A stretch of DNA of 64,000 nucleotides from Bagarius yarrelli (lineage: Eukaryota; Chordata; Actinopteri; Siluriformes; Sisoridae). Within the stretch, counting starts at the first letter, position 1. Each line of letters opens with the position of its first letter. Of the stretch, positions 11,406 to 22,611 are shown piece after piece. Location: assembly GCA_005784505.1 (NCBI GenBank), contig VCAZ01000041.1, positions 1,781,501 through 1,845,500 of the forward strand. The letters are read 5' to 3'. A program made the position numbers and the translations under genes. Below the pieces are notes generated by a model. That model did not search any database. It was not told the DNA's origin and saw only the letters and a program-made list of their open reading frames with translations.

Positions 11406-11959
11406 GACTTGTCCAAGGCAGGTGTGAACCGGTTCCTCTGCCTAATCAGTAGTGTCCATTGAAAATGAATCAGTTCTTTTGTCCTGTTGTGAAGTCGTGT
11501 CCTGTATTCATGCAGTCAGATCCAAGTTTTAATTTCTTCTTCATTTCCTGCTCTGAATTCGAACCCTTTTCTTCTTATTGATAATAAATAGACTGTGTTT
11601 CCTGCTGCCTGTCTGTTATTGCCTGCTATAGACTGACAATAAGTCCTGAATTTTCCTTTAATAAATGTCACACTGAGTGTACACACTTCCATCTCACCTC
11701 TCAGTCTATATTACACCGCATGACCTTCGGGTGACCTGCTGTATTGGTTCACCATTTTAATAAGAAAGAACCAACACATGGTGTATAATACAGGAAACAC
11801 ATGTAATAACTAAAAAAAAAAAATCAATATAGCCTTTATTCTCAGAATAAATCTTTTTTATTTGAAACAATTCGGTAATGATTTGTGTCTCTTCCACCGG
11901 GTTTACACGGTGCAAATTTGGCTACGATTTGTTTACCTGAGGCAAATTTTTGAGATCCT
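11406..11959. other. Unique DNA, nothing recognised
   Basis: No gene is seen. There is a short A-run at about 11812-11823. Confidence 0.5.
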
Positions 11960-12141
11960 AAAACAGGGGTGTTAAACTCCCTTCCCAGAGTGTGAAAATC
12001 CTGCTGAGTTTCGTTTCAACCTTAAGCCAAACCACAAAACATGGATTTTTTAAACAAGCCTAAAAGACATGATTAGCTGGATCAGGTGCAATTAATTAGG
12101 GTTAATTAATTGTTGGTAATTAATTGTAGGTGCAATTAATT
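11960..12141. repeat. Possible decayed MITE arm
   Basis: The order 'aggggtgttaaactc', 'ctgctgagtttcg', 'gattagctggatcaggt' resembles one half of the palindromic element at 23.1 kb, but divergence is high. Confidence 0.3.
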
Positions 12142-12216
12142 GTTGGTGCTGGCAATCGAATCCACAATCATCGGGTTAGTAGTCCGACCTCTTAACCACT
12201 ACGCTACCACTTCCCC
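12142..12216 (-). mobile_element. SINE-A head fragment
   Basis: Only the tRNA-like head remains in reverse: 'ggtgctggcaatcgaatcc' then 'cttaaccactacgctacca'. The 3' half is absent. Confidence 0.75.
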
Positions 12217-12422
12217 TACACTAACAGATGATTAACTCCAGATGAGTCTTGGCTGTCGTACAGTCATTATGACATTATGACAACTGAGATTCTGCAGTTG
12301 TAACGTCCTCAGCTCCAGTCCACAGGAGGGCACCCTCATCTGAGTTCTAGTGGTTTACCTCCTGCCCACTAGCCTTTATAAACTAGCGGTACTGTTAGCA
12401 TGTTGCGAAGTATTGTTAGCCT

Positions 12423-12589
12423 GTCTAGAGCGACTTACATTTATCTCCTATTTATACAACTGAGCAATTGGGGGTTAATTGTGGGCCTTGCTCAGCGGCC
12501 CACAGTGGTGTCTTGGTGGTGCTGGGAATCGAACCCTGGTCTTTCTGGTATCAGTCTGACACCTTAAACATTAAGACACCACTTTCCCA
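12423..12589 (-). mobile_element. SINE-A copy
   Basis: The reverse order is intact from 'tctagagcgacttacattta' through 'gagcaattgggggttaa' to 'gggaatcgaaccctgg' and 'gacaccactttccc'. The extreme 3' tail is missing. Confidence 0.85.
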
Positions 12590-13574
12590 CTTGTCCTCTC
12601 CATACATTATAGATTCTATTCCATCTGGCTCCTTACAGCAGTTTGACAACCAGACTTCACCATCGCACAGTGTAAACTTGACTGATGAGTCATGAATCCC
12701 CACTGGGTTGCCATGTTGACAAATAAAAGTTTGATTTAAAGATTAAGAGCTTTCTTTAGGTAGACTAATTAGTGTTTTTTCACAGATAAAAAAATAGCAG
12801 AGAATCCTCACTGACAGTGTCATTTGTCATTTGTCATAAGATACACATTAACCTGTGACAAAAAAGTGTCCCTGCAATTAAATCTGTGCAACAAATAGAT
12901 GTAATTTTGTCTCTTTTAAAAGTTTTGACATTTAAAAAAAATCTTATTTTTTCTTATCAGAAACTTTTTTATCTCCTGTCATCATTATAGATTTTCTATA
13001 CTTCCCTCTAAATACACAGAATTAAAAATATTCATCTGTCATCTGAAGGGTTCTAACAGTTGGTCGTCTGCAATGTTCCATCCTGCAGTTGGTGCAATTA
13101 ATGTACAAATACAAGCTGTTTTTTTTTCATCATCATCAAATAGTTGACACTTGTTTGATAAACAGACAAACCGCACGGTTAAATCCGTAACACTGCCATC
13201 GTTCGGCTGTATGGTCTCGCAGCCCATCTGCTTGACGACTAGTTCTCAGGTTTTGATCACTTTCACTCATTATACTGGAATCTGTATGTGGAAAAATGTC
13301 ATAAAAAATGTTATGAATCCTACACCCATCATAATACTGTGAATAAAGTGCCATAAGATTCCACCAAAATATCAATTAGCACCGAAACAGCAAGCTTTAG
13401 CATTAGCTTTAGCATTAGCCTGCAATGTTGCATTTTAGGTTCGATCAATCGATGTGATGTCCATGTGATCCCAGATGACCAATGAATGAGCGGCTAGTGA
13501 CCTGGAAGTATCTTTGTTTACACTTTTTGTGTAGCAGTGTTCAACCCAAAGACCAGGAACCGAGGTTTACTTTT
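12590..13574. other. Unique DNA, nothing recognised
   Basis: Small overlapping frames at 13039-13375 lie on both strands without similarity I recognise. Short 'ttagcattagc' repeats lie near 13395-13420. Confidence 0.5.
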
Positions 13575-14490
13575 AATAATTAATAGATCGACTGATAGAA
13601 ATAAAGATAGGAGGACAAAAAAAAGTTGTCCGATGAATGGACAGACAAAATAGACAGATGGGTGGATGGATAAAATAGATAGGTGGATGGTGGATGAAAT
13701 AAATAAATAGATGGGTGGAGGTATGGTTGCATAGATAGATGAATAAGCAAAAAAAAACTAGTGCGATGCATAGATAGATAAAAGTATGGAAGAATAAAGT
13801 AACTGATAACCACACAAATGGATGAATGGATGGATGAATTGACAAACATATGGATGAATGAAAGGTGGAAAGATAGAAAGGTGGATAAATAGATGAATAG
13901 ATAAGTAAAAACCGATGAATAGATGTGTAGATAGATGGAAAGTTGTCATAATGAATGGAAAGACAAAATAGATGGTTGGATGGATGGATGGATGAAATAA
14001 ATAAATAGATGGGTGGAAGTATGGTTGGACAGATAGATAGATGAGCAAAAAGATAATTGTGATAGATAGACAGATAAAAGTATGGAAGAATTAAGTAATT
14101 AATAACTACACAAATGGATGAATAAATATGTGGATTATAAGATAAACATATGAATTGACACATATGCGAAAATAAAAGGTGGAAAGATAGAAAAGTGGAA
14201 AAATGGATGAATAGATAGGTGTAAACGGATGAATAGATGCGTAGATAGATGGACAAAAAGTTGTCATATTAAATGGACAAAGTAAAAGTATAATAAATTA
14301 AGTAATGAATAACCAGACAGATGGTTGGACGGATGGATAGGTGGATGGATGGATGGATATATGGATCGATGGATCAATGGATGAATTGACACACATATGG
14401 ATGAATGAATATAAAAATAGAAACTTCGATAAACAGATGAATAGATGGGTGGAAACGGATGAAAAGATAGAGGTAGATAGATGGACAAAA
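13575..14490. repeat. GATA/GATG satellite, block 2
   Basis: A ~316-bp higher-order unit repeats. The 'aaagttgtc' landmark falls at about 13623, 13940 and 14257, and 'gatgaaataaataaatagatg' variants lie at about 13694 and 13993. The latter also occurs in block 1 at about 10340. The 227-codon minus frame (Ser/Ile/His/Pro repeats) is not a gene. Confidence 0.9.
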
Positions 14491-14922
14491 AGTCTGAATG
14501 TACAACTGCACATATCACAATACTGCGAATAAAAGTGCTACAACACAACATCTTAGGGGTCATTTCCGAGAGACATCATTACCGGAGGGTGTGTGTGTGT
14601 GTGTATGTGTGTTTGAATACGTTTACGCTCTACTACAGATTAGGCAGCTTTATCCAACAGTGCTTCATCAGTCTGAAAAGTTGCCTCAATTGTGCTTGGT
14701 GTAAAGGTCAATCAATGTCCCACAGGCTCTAAAATTATGCTAGTAATTTGGTTCTTTTTTATGAACGCCCTTCAGAACACACATTCTCAAAAACCTTTTA
14801 TTGTAACAGGGATAAAAAAAAGCTTTATAATTCATTCGCCAGAATCTCAGAATTCTTTGTTCTTAAAATGATTTAAAAAAAAAGTCTTGACTGATATTAT
14901 TATACTTATTTTATTATTAATA
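14491..14922. other. Unique DNA, nothing recognised
   Basis: It holds a short (gt)n at about 14589-14604. The three overlapping small frames here differ in all reading frames and show no recognisable domain. Confidence 0.5.
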
Positions 14923-15037
14923 GGGGGAAGTTGGAGATTAGTGGTTAAGGTGTTGCACTGATACCAGAAAGACCAGGGTTTAATTCCCAGCACCACAAAG
15001 CCACCCTGAGCAAGGCCCTTTACCCCCCAATTGCTTA
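14923..15037 (+). mobile_element. SINE-A head and body, tail missing
   Basis: The head reads 'gattagtggttaaggtgttg', the B box is 'gggtttaattccc', and the body is 'ctgagcaaggccc'. It breaks off after 'caattgcttac', followed by a short SINE-B-like scrap ('gggttgttgatcgg'). Confidence 0.8.
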
Positions 15038-15129
15038 CGACTCTGGGTTGTTGATCGGAGGACTGGGATTTAAACCCCAATAGGGGCCGTAGATACCTTG
15101 TTTGGGGCCAAACAAACGAAAAATCAAGT

Positions 15130-15486
15130 CAAGGATCTTGGAGTGATTCTGATTTTAGTGGTCATGTCAATGCAATAACTAAGTTACCACACTATCACCT
15201 CTAAAACATTGCTAGAATTCAGGGTTTTGTTTCCAGTCAGGTTTGGACATTCATTCTTAAAATGTCTTTATCAGCAATAAAGTGGACGATTGTAACGCTC
15301 TCCTGACCGGACGTTCCAAAAATATCATTAGACAGTTCCAGCTCATACAGAACACCACTGCGGCCAGCATTCTAAGTAGAACCAGAAAATCTGACCATAT
15401 CACACTGGTCCTCAGATCATCACACTAACTGTTATATTTAGAATTGATTTTAAAGTCCTGGTACTCAATGGCTGAGGACATAAATA
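15130..15486 (+). pseudogene. L2-type LINE, reverse-transcriptase C-terminal remnant
   Basis: In broken frames the plus strand reads 'VKDLGVILDSDFSGHVN', then 'HLKNIARIQ', and later matches the family's conserved C-terminal end of ORF2, by my recollection of L2 proteins. Stops and frameshifts are present and the 5' part is absent. A SINE-A insertion separates it from its continuation at 15644. Confidence 0.7.
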
Positions 15487-15643
15487 CATTTACATTTGCA
15501 GCATTTGGCAGACGTCCTTTGCCAGAGTGACTTACATTATTCCCTGTTATACAACTGAGCAATTGGGGGTTAAGGGTCTGGAACTTGAACCCGCGTTTTT
15601 AGGTTGGTAGCCAAATATCTTAGCCATAAGGCTACCACTTCCT
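15487..15643 (-). mobile_element. SINE-A inserted in the L2 LINE
   Basis: The reverse SINE runs from 'tacatttgcagcatttggc' to 'ggctaccacttcc'. 'atacattt' occurs at both edges (about 15484 and 15645) and may be the target-site duplication. LINE sequence continues on both sides. Confidence 0.85.
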
Positions 15644-15965
15644 ATACATTTCAGATATTCTCATTAAATATAAACCAGATCACATCACTCAGATCATTAA
15701 GATCAAGTCAGTTAAACATACCAAGGGTTCAGTCTTAACAAGAAGAATCTGTTTTTAGGTATTACGCAGCCCTCAGTTGAAATCAGCTCTCAGAAGAGAT
15801 TAGATGTGTTAAATCAGACTCAAAACCCATCTGTAACCATCTTTAAATCCAGACTCTGAACCCATCTGTAACCATCTTTAAATCCAGACTCTGAACCCAT
15901 CTGTAACCATCTTTAAATCCAGACTCTGAACCCATCTGTTTAATTCTGTTTAAGTCATCTTTCTA
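15644..15965 (+). mobile_element. L2-type LINE, 3' continuation with a 35-bp triplication
   Basis: It continues the LINE after the SINE: 'ttacgcagccctcagttga' is the site where L2 proteins end in a 'LWNSLP'-like motif. From about 15815, a ~35-bp unit containing 'accatctttaaatccagact' is repeated in tandem three times. Confidence 0.65.
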
Positions 15966-16030
15966 TCATACTTAAGCTTTTTGGAGAGATATGTGGAATT
16001 GGGCTATAGGTAAATGTGGAATTTGGCTAT

Positions 16031-16199
16031 GTGTCAGAGTGCAGGGTCAGCTGGAGCCCCTTGAGGATTAAAGGTCTTGCTCAAGGACCCAACAGTGGTT
16101 GGCTTGTTTCTGGTCTTCAGATCAACAGCTGGTGAGACTTGAACCCAGGTCTTCCTGGTCTCCAGATCAGCAACTCAACCATTGAGCCACCACGGCCCC
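16031..16199 (-). mobile_element. SINE-B copy with duplicated B-box segment
   Basis: In reverse it reads 'gtgcagggtcagct', 'cttgctcaaggacccaacag', 'cttgaacccaggtcttcc', 'ttgagccaccac'. The 'ggtcttcagatcaac' module appears twice ('tctggtcttcagatcaacag' and 'tggtctccagatcagcaac'). Confidence 0.8.
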
Positions 16200-16589
16200 T
16201 AGAATAGAAATACTAGGATTACTATGGCACTCCAGTTCTCCCAATATATCATGACTGGTGTTATGCAAATTAAAGTGTGGTGCTGCTGTGCATTCTAATC
16301 TTTCCTGCTTTTATTTATACTGTTGTTTTTGTATTGTTTTTCATCTATTTGTCATGGATGAAATATACAATGCTATCCTTTTTTATTAAATATGGCAGGT
16401 AATTTTTCCTCACTGTTGTTGTGAAATGTGTCGTGTTTAATAGGGACTGTGTATTGCGGGTGCGTTAACAATCTTACATGCACTGTCGCATCTCACGTTG
16501 GGAAATATACATAATAAATAAGTTCAAAAAGGCCTCCACGGAGCCCTTCAGAAAGGGTGGGGCTTTACGTCTGTATGAGCCGGCACTGG

Positions 16590-16652
16590 GTAAAACCCTT
16601 AAAACCATCTCCGCTTCCGGGGAGCTGTATCATGGCTGACCCTGTGCTCTAA
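16590..16652 (+). mobile_element. SINE-B body fragment
   Basis: 'gagctgtatcatggctgacc' followed by 'ctgtgctct' matches the SINE-B body. Both ends are missing. Confidence 0.55.
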
Positions 16653-16659
16653 CAACAAT

Positions 16660-16840
16660 ATACTGTATAGTTTGTTGTAATGTTTGTATTGTTTATTTGC
16701 ACTGTATGTCTTGCACTGTTTGCACCAGGTTGCACACATGCACTTTATGTTGCTAAGACAATTTACTCTTAGTCTTTAGCTCCGTGTTGTTCTGTCAAGT
16801 TGTTTGTTGTTTTGTGTAATTCTGTGTTGTTTTGTGACTT
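16660..16840 (+). mobile_element. Repeat H fragment (retroposon UTR-like)
   Basis: 'gcaccaggttgcacacatgc' followed by 'actttatgt', and 'gttgttttgtg', match the reverse strand of 33713-34010 in order. The terminal (ttgaac)n-type tail seen there is lacking. Confidence 0.65.
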
Positions 16841-17498
16841 TTTATTTTACACTTATTTTATTTTACTAAGTAACACAGTGTAAGGCCCACCTCTTTGCTT
16901 AGTTGTTTTCTGATTGGTTAATAAAGCTGGTGCTGAACTGCCTTCAGAAAGCAGCTATGTTTCTACAGTATGTTGGCTTAGAAAAACCCACAGACATTAA
17001 AGAGAAATGGATTTAAAGCTAATTCCTAGGACGTCGGTGGAATCGAGTTATCTACAGGTCACAAAGTGACTCAGTGGTGGAATTTTGCTTTCCTTGATGA
17101 TAAAAGAGGACCACAGATTGAAGGGCGAATAATGAAGCAGCAGCAGCAGAAGGAGGGCAGAGATCCAGGGACTGAAACAGAAAGAAATATGAAGCCGCTT
17201 CTGCAGTAAAGTCACTCTGATCTGAATGTAGTATGGAATCTTTTTTCATTTTTATTAATCTTTAGTTTATTTTTGAGCATTTTAGTTTATTTTTAATCAA
17301 CATTTCCACTAGTTATAACTCAAAAATACCAAAAACAATCAACCATTTTTTACAATGCTAGTAAAAAAATCCCTAGAATGTACATTAAAACATACCAAAA
17401 GTCAAATATTTTGACTTAGAGTATAAAGACATACCTGTGGAATCCAGGAATGGAGTCTAAACTTGTGGAAAGGCTTCAGTAGACTTTTAAAATTGGCT
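16841..17498. other. Unique DNA, nothing recognised
   Basis: There is an AGC-rich spot ('gaagcagcagcagcagaagg') at about 17132-17151. The minus frame 17052-17249 crosses it and has no known domain. Confidence 0.5.
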
Positions 17499-17684
17499 TT
17501 TTGCAGATGCCCCTATCCAGAGCGACTTACATTTATCACTTTCTTTTATACAACTGAGCAATTGGGGGTTAAGGGCCCTGCTCAGGGGCCCAGCAGTGGC
17601 ATGTTGATAATGGTTTGGAATCAAACCCAGATTTTCCAATTAGTAGTCCAACACCAACACATCACTGCACCACCAATTTTCCCC
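17499..17684 (-). mobile_element. SINE-A copy within a segmental duplication
   Basis: This is a standard reverse SINE-A ('tatccagagcgacttacatt', 'gcaattgggggttaaggg', 'accaccaattttcccc'). The DNA after it (17700-17880) matches the DNA after the SINE at 20598, so SINE and flank were copied together. Confidence 0.85.
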
Positions 17685-17880
17685 AATAGAATATAATATT
17701 ATATAAACCAAAACTAATATCACTTTTATTGAATATAAAATCACCCCTTTTAACCAATCAGATTGAAGAACTTAACCTTGCTATGGTTTAAACATTGCAG
17801 TTTTTTGTCAGTGATAAAAGTAAGCTATCACCCTAGAAAGTGATATATGATAGTGATATATGATATATGAATAGAAATAT
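17685..17880 (+). repeat. Flanking repeat, copy 1 of a ~300-bp direct duplication
   Basis: It shares 'ccttttaaccaatcagattg', 'tgctatggtttaaac' and 'atcaccctagaaagtgata' with 20720-20890, in the same order and orientation. Confidence 0.8.
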
Positions 17881-17981
17881 ATTTTTCCTAGCAGCAAAGA
17901 CCAGAATGTCAAATAGACATTTGTTAAATTAGAGGTTTTATTTATATAAAATTATTTATTTATTGAATAACTAAAACCTAT

Positions 17982-18051
<70 letters not shown>
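17982..18051. repeat. (TA)n microsatellite
   Basis: About 34 uninterrupted TA units. Confidence 0.95.
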
Positions 18052-18056
<5 letters not shown>

Positions 18057-18555
18057 CAATTTTAATTTTTCTTTGCTTTATTTTAAGTAGTTAAATATAT
18101 CATTAACTTTTATTTCAAAAGTGAATTTTTTATTGGAATACAATAAAATAAACCGAATAAATACGTTAAATGATATTTTTAAATAAATGATAAAAAAAAT
18201 TGGTTACAATTATATTTATATATACTGCATGATCATATTTTCTAGCATTTAAATTCATCTTTCATTGTATTTATTTATAATTTTTTTTTTTTACTTTAAA
18301 TTTTTAATTTTTAACTTTACTTTATTTATAATTTTTTTTCATATTGTTTGATTCTATTTTTATTTTCAAATTAGCTTATTAAAACATTTTTTATTCTATC
18401 GTAACTATATTCATTTTATTTTTATTCCACTGACTGTCAAAAAACATTTCACTTCATGTGGTACACATGATTATGTTCATGTGAATCAGACTGAATAAAT
18501 CTCAGCTCCAAATTCCACGAAAGAAGCGTGGCATCTTTCCAGCAGTCTAACCCAA
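18052..18555. other. Very AT-rich DNA, nothing recognised
   Basis: It is dominated by poly-T runs with no coding potential. Confidence 0.5.
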
Positions 18556-18740
18556 CAGTGTGTTAGCTCCGTACTCCGATATCCAAACTGGCTTCACATA
18601 AAAGAACATATTCACTTTGAAATCCTCGTCCTGGTTTATAAAGCTTCCAATAATCCTGCTCCCTCCTGCGCCTCTGACCTTCTCCATCCCTGTGATCTCT
18701 TTCACCTTCTAGATCATCGTCTTGCTTGTTAAATCTCATC
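18556..18740 (+). pseudogene. LINE reverse-transcriptase C-terminal fragment
   Basis: One frame reads 'HIHFEILVLVYKASNNPAPS' followed by 'DLLHP'. This matches the conserved 'FKILLLTYKAL..APSYL.DLL.P' segment near the end of L2-like ORF2 proteins, from memory. It is short, has a stop, and lacks both ends. Confidence 0.6.
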
Positions 18741-19305
18741 CATGGATCTCTCATCACTTATTTCAACAGTTCTTACTGCATTCTTTTATCCTTTTAACTT
18801 TATTTCTAAAGTTCTTTTCTCAGTTAATTTAATGTTAGAGACCAAACAGACTTTAACTTTGAGTCACAAAATAATGTCAGCATTTTTACGACTTCTGATT
18901 GGTTGATCAGCGTAAAACTGTTATAGCCCAGTTCGACTAGCAAAACGTCTGTACCGTAAAATTGGAATTTTATCGCTCACAGTGGCTGACGGAGGTGGAG
19001 ACATACTTAAAAATCGGTTTTCCAAGGTGAATTTTTCCAGAAAAAGTTAGACATCATGAGGAAAGCTTGGCTAATCCCGAAGCCTACTAGCTTGTCTCAG
19101 CCCGGAAAAGAGTTTGTTCGCCACTTCCAGACCAGTGCCGCCATCCAGTAACGCTCTGACCTACAGCTTATATGATGTAAAATAAATGATGGATTGTATT
19201 ATAATTTTTTATGTGTTTGTGATGTTATTAAGATAAATATTGATTCTGAACTGCTCCAGATGATGAAAGTGGCACAGTTGTGCTTGTAGTGTAGAGGTTT
19301 GGAGT
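18741..19305. other. Unique DNA, nothing recognised
   Basis: No gene or clear repeat. Confidence 0.5.
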
Positions 19306-19500
19306 CTCAACAGGGTTTCTTGCTTTAATAAGAATGTTTTTTACCCTCAATTCACTGTGTTATATTGTGTTTTTGTAAAGTATTTTTGGTTTCTTTAATT
19401 GCAATGTGATAGTGGTGGTATTAAGAGGTGTATCAGTCGGGTAAATCCCCACTGAAGGCCCAGGTACCAAATGCGCGGCCTGCCACTGCTAAACACACAC
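19306..19500 (+). repeat. Unnamed dispersed repeat, copy 1
   Basis: Landmarks in order are 'tttttaccctcaa', 'gtgttatattgtg', 'gatagtggtggtattaagag', 'gtgtatcag', 'caggtaccaaatgcgcggcc' and 'tgccactg'. The same series runs in reverse at 24.7-24.9 kb. Confidence 0.8.
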
Positions 19501-20223
19501 TATCATAGCCAAGCCACTTTCTGGTTTGAACTTGAAATGAAATCCACACAAACAGGAAGAATATCTAAAATTCCACTCAGACAGTAATTTATTTCAGAGA
19601 TGCTGTATCTGTGATGTAGCACTTTTTATAACCAGCTCTTATTTTCCGTTCCCACTGCAGCCTTGTTCAAATTTTTATCACCTCACTCATCTCCAGCATC
19701 CACACAGACATGAGCGCGGTTTTCACTACCCAGTTATTAATAGAAGACGGTTTTGCTTTTAGTGCCCTGAGAAAAAAAAAGACAGAATTAAGAATTCTTA
19801 AGGATTCCTATAGAAAAGACTAGACACAATTATGAAGACTTCCAGACATGAAGACTGAGTAAACTTTAATCTTTTTGGAATGGATCGATGAACAGACTGG
19901 TAAAAAAAATAATAAAAGGTTTTTTTAGAAATCTAAATTAAAACCAAATATGTTTTTGTGTTTTAATGCTTCTGCATTTGTGTTTGGTTTTGAACTGAAA
20001 GTGGTAGCTTAGTGGTTAAATGGGCATGGGCTGTCCTTCAAAATGTCAATGTTGAAATGTAGTCTTGAGTCGTTGTTGAGAAAAGATCCTTTTTAGCGAT
20101 GCTTTATGTAGATATTATTACCCAATCGCAATTCCTCCCTTAAAATACACTTCCTTAAAGCATTGCACTATGACATAGCGCTATCTGCCTTTTATTCGTT
20201 CATTCTAAACCTACCAGCAGCAG
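19501..20223. other. Unique DNA, nothing recognised
   Basis: No gene. There are short A-runs. Confidence 0.5.
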
Positions 20224-20291
20224 TTATATAAAGAGATAAATGTAAGTTGCTCTGGGATTACCGGCGTCTGCCAAATGCTTTAAATGTAAAT
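20224..20291 (+). mobile_element. SINE-A 3' end only
   Basis: 'gagataaatgtaagttgctc' continues to 'cggcgtctgccaaatgct' and a 'taaatgtaaatg' tail. It abuts the tail of an oppositely oriented SINE-B, giving a tail-to-tail pair. Confidence 0.8.
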
Positions 20292-20543
20292 GCCTTTATT
20301 TTTGTCACATATACTTTTTTACAGCACAGGGAAATTTGTTTCTTTGCATATCCCGTCTTAGTAAATTGGGGGTCAGAGCGCAGGGTCAGCTATGATACAG
20401 CGCCCCTGCAGCAGAAAGGGTTAAGGGTCTTGCTCAAGAACCCAACAGTGGCTGGCTGGCGGTGGTGGGACTTGAACCCAACTCTTCCTGGTATTCAGAT
20501 CAACAACTCATTAACCATTAACCATTTGAGCCACCACTGCCTC
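20288..20543 (-). mobile_element. SINE-B copy, near full length
   Basis: In reverse it runs from 'cctttatttttgtcacatat' through 'cagggtcagctatgatacag' and 'gggacttgaacccaactctt' to 'ttgagccaccactgcc'. It is one of the most complete copies. The plus frame across it (20247-20567) is not a gene. Confidence 0.85.
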
Positions 20544-20597
20544 ACAGATAATAAATATAATATATAAACTAATACAAACTGTTAATATGCAGTCTGC

Positions 20598-20702
20598 AAC
20601 TTACATTTACCTCTTTCTTTTATACAACTGAGGAATAAGGGGGTGAGGGCCTTGCTCAGGGGCAAAGCGGTGGTCTTACAATTAGCATTCCAACACCTTA
20701 AC
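20598..20702 (-). mobile_element. SINE-A body, second copy of the duplication
   Basis: It is a shortened reverse SINE-A ('cttttatacaactgagga', 'gggccttgctcaggggc', 'caattagcattccaacacc'). The downstream 20720-20890 matches 17700-17880. Confidence 0.8.
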
Positions 20703-20890
20703 CTTAAATATAACATGATGTAAACCTGAGACGTGTCATGCATCTGAAACTAATTTCACTTTTATTGCTGTTATAAATATAAAATCAACCCCTTTTAACC
20801 AATCAGATTGAAGAATTTCACTATGCTATGGTTTAAACCCTGCCAATCATAAGAGTAGGCCATCACCCTAGAAAGTGATATTTGAATAGC
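20703..20890 (+). repeat. Flanking repeat, copy 2 of the ~300-bp direct duplication
   Basis: It holds the same landmarks as 17685-17880 plus a ~35-bp stretch ('gtcatgcatctgaaac' region) absent from copy 1. Confidence 0.8.
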
Positions 20891-21089
20891 GGCCATGCAG
20901 GTGTACCTAATAAATTAGCCAAGCAGATGACATTATTTGAAACACAAATAAAAGTGTGTACAGTTCTTTAAATAGCTGATTTTTTGCTAGTAAACACCAT
21001 CTGTTGCTAATTAGTCAAACAAGCAATCAAATGATCCAAAAAGCATTTGTGTTATCACACTTTTTTTTTTTGTCTCAGGTTTTCTGTGT

Positions 21090-21500
21090 AATTATTATAG
21101 TGCAAATAGCTGCACTGATATTTCTCCAAATGTTCCAGAGAAATGTTCTCCAGCATTCGGTGACCTCGATAAAGAGCGAGACTTTTTATCTCCGGATTGA
21201 TCTGTGCAGGCGTTATGAGTGGCTAGCAATTTTAATTCCATCTCTGAGGACAGCTGGACAATTCTTTAACAAAAAAGCTATATAGTCTCTCAGCTCTGAA
21301 CTGGGAGTAAAGACAGCCTGTCAGTGGGGTTGGTGAAATGACAGACTACTTAGCAAAGCGATTTAGATAATTCCCCACATTAGCAAAGCAAAATTTCTTT
21401 AGATTCTTTCTGACAAAAGAGCCCTTTCTGAGACGCGTAAAATCCTTGTCCTAGGGAGGCAATAATCCATCTACCACAACGCTGTTTCGTGCTATCAGTT
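21090..21500. other. Candidate conserved non-coding element
   Basis: It is non-repetitive and motif-rich ('gatctgtgcaggcg', 'gcgatttagataattcccca', 'gggaggcaataatccatc'). No open frame of note. Inferred from texture only. Confidence 0.2.
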
Positions 21501-21533
21501 CCTTAGCAGTTTGGCTTGGGGCTCATTTGAAAA

Positions 21534-21580
21534 AACGAGACGAGGCGAGGCGAGGCAAGACGAGACGAGGCGAGGACGTG
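21534..21580 (+). repeat. Short GAGGC tandem repeat
   Basis: 'gacgaggcgaggcgaggc' and variants form a purine-rich, G-rich run on the plus strand. Confidence 0.8.
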
Positions 21581-22496
21581 GCGTTTCACTGTTTTAGATT
21601 TTATTCATCAGAGGTGTCACCGTGACTCCATGACACCTCCGAGCCGAAGATGATTCCAGCCTCATTACTTTAACACATTTGTTCAGTAGAGATGACAGGA
21701 ATTTTACAGCTTCTGGCTGTGGTAAGTTTGGTGTAATGTATCCAGACAGGCACTTTTACTGACACAAGCTGGTGAGTCTGTCTTTTAAAATCACATCCTT
21801 TCACAGAAATGATGTGGCTGTTTTCAGCATCAAGTCTTTGTGTTTGCCCAGAAAATGCTAATGAAGTTACTAGAGGAGGCCACAGCAAATCTTAGGGTGG
21901 CACACTGATGTGTGTGTGTGTGTGTGTATACACACATATTCACATAGACATATGCGGTGTGACGCTCAGCGCAATATATGTGCTGTTTTTTAACAGGTCC
22001 ATTTTTGAAGCCAAGTTTGATCGTTAACACGTTAACACGCTAACACGAAAATCCTTGCAACTCCCACCATCTCTTAAGGGAAAAGGAAAACAGAAGAATT
22101 GATGGAATGAACTTCTCCTTGATGTCCTAGTGACAGCAATGATGTCTTAGTAAATGTCACTGGCTGACTTCAAACGACACCTAAAAACTTCACCTCCTTC
22201 TGAAGCACTCAAACTACCACTTTAAACAAAAAAAGGGTTCTTAGCTTTTCCTGCTATATACTGTATTTCCTCCCGACAGAGGATTGAGCCTGATGCTGTT
22301 TTTTCACTCAGTGACCCCGGGAGCCAATATCAATTGAAGCCACTAATACAGACTTCAAAGCGCTTCTGTAACTAACGGATAAGAACGCCTGCCAAATGTA
22401 AAAGACAAAGTATTTACCCAAGATATGGGCGGGGTTCCACGACTGTTATTTATATTATAGTTATATCTATAGTCTTATTCTTATATTATTCAAGTG
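21581..22496. other. Mostly unique DNA
   Basis: A (tg)n run lies at about 21908-21928, and the triplet 'gttaacacgttaacacgctaa' minus its last base spans 22023-22042. Nothing else is recognised. Confidence 0.5.
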
Positions 22497-22610
22497 GAAA
22501 GTGGAAGCTCATTGATTAGAGCTTAGGTGTTGGACTGTGGATTAGAAGATTGTAGGTTTAATTCCCAGCACCACTGCTGGACCTTGAGAAAGGCCCTTAA
22601 CCCTCATCTG
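22497..22610 (+). mobile_element. SINE-A head and body, cut by repeat C
   Basis: The head 'gaagctcattgattagagc' is followed by B box 'aggtttaattccc' and body 'aaggcccttaaccctcat'. It stops at the first base of a repeat C element, so its tail was lost or displaced by that insertion. Confidence 0.8.
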
Positions 22611-22611
22611 T

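Noticed and set aside
10856..11416. 186-codon minus-strand frame of Ser/Ile/His/Pro repeats
   Set aside because: Direct translation of GATA/GATG satellite.
13573..14256. 227-codon minus-strand frame
   Set aside because: Same satellite as above; the 'membrane-like' look is compositional.
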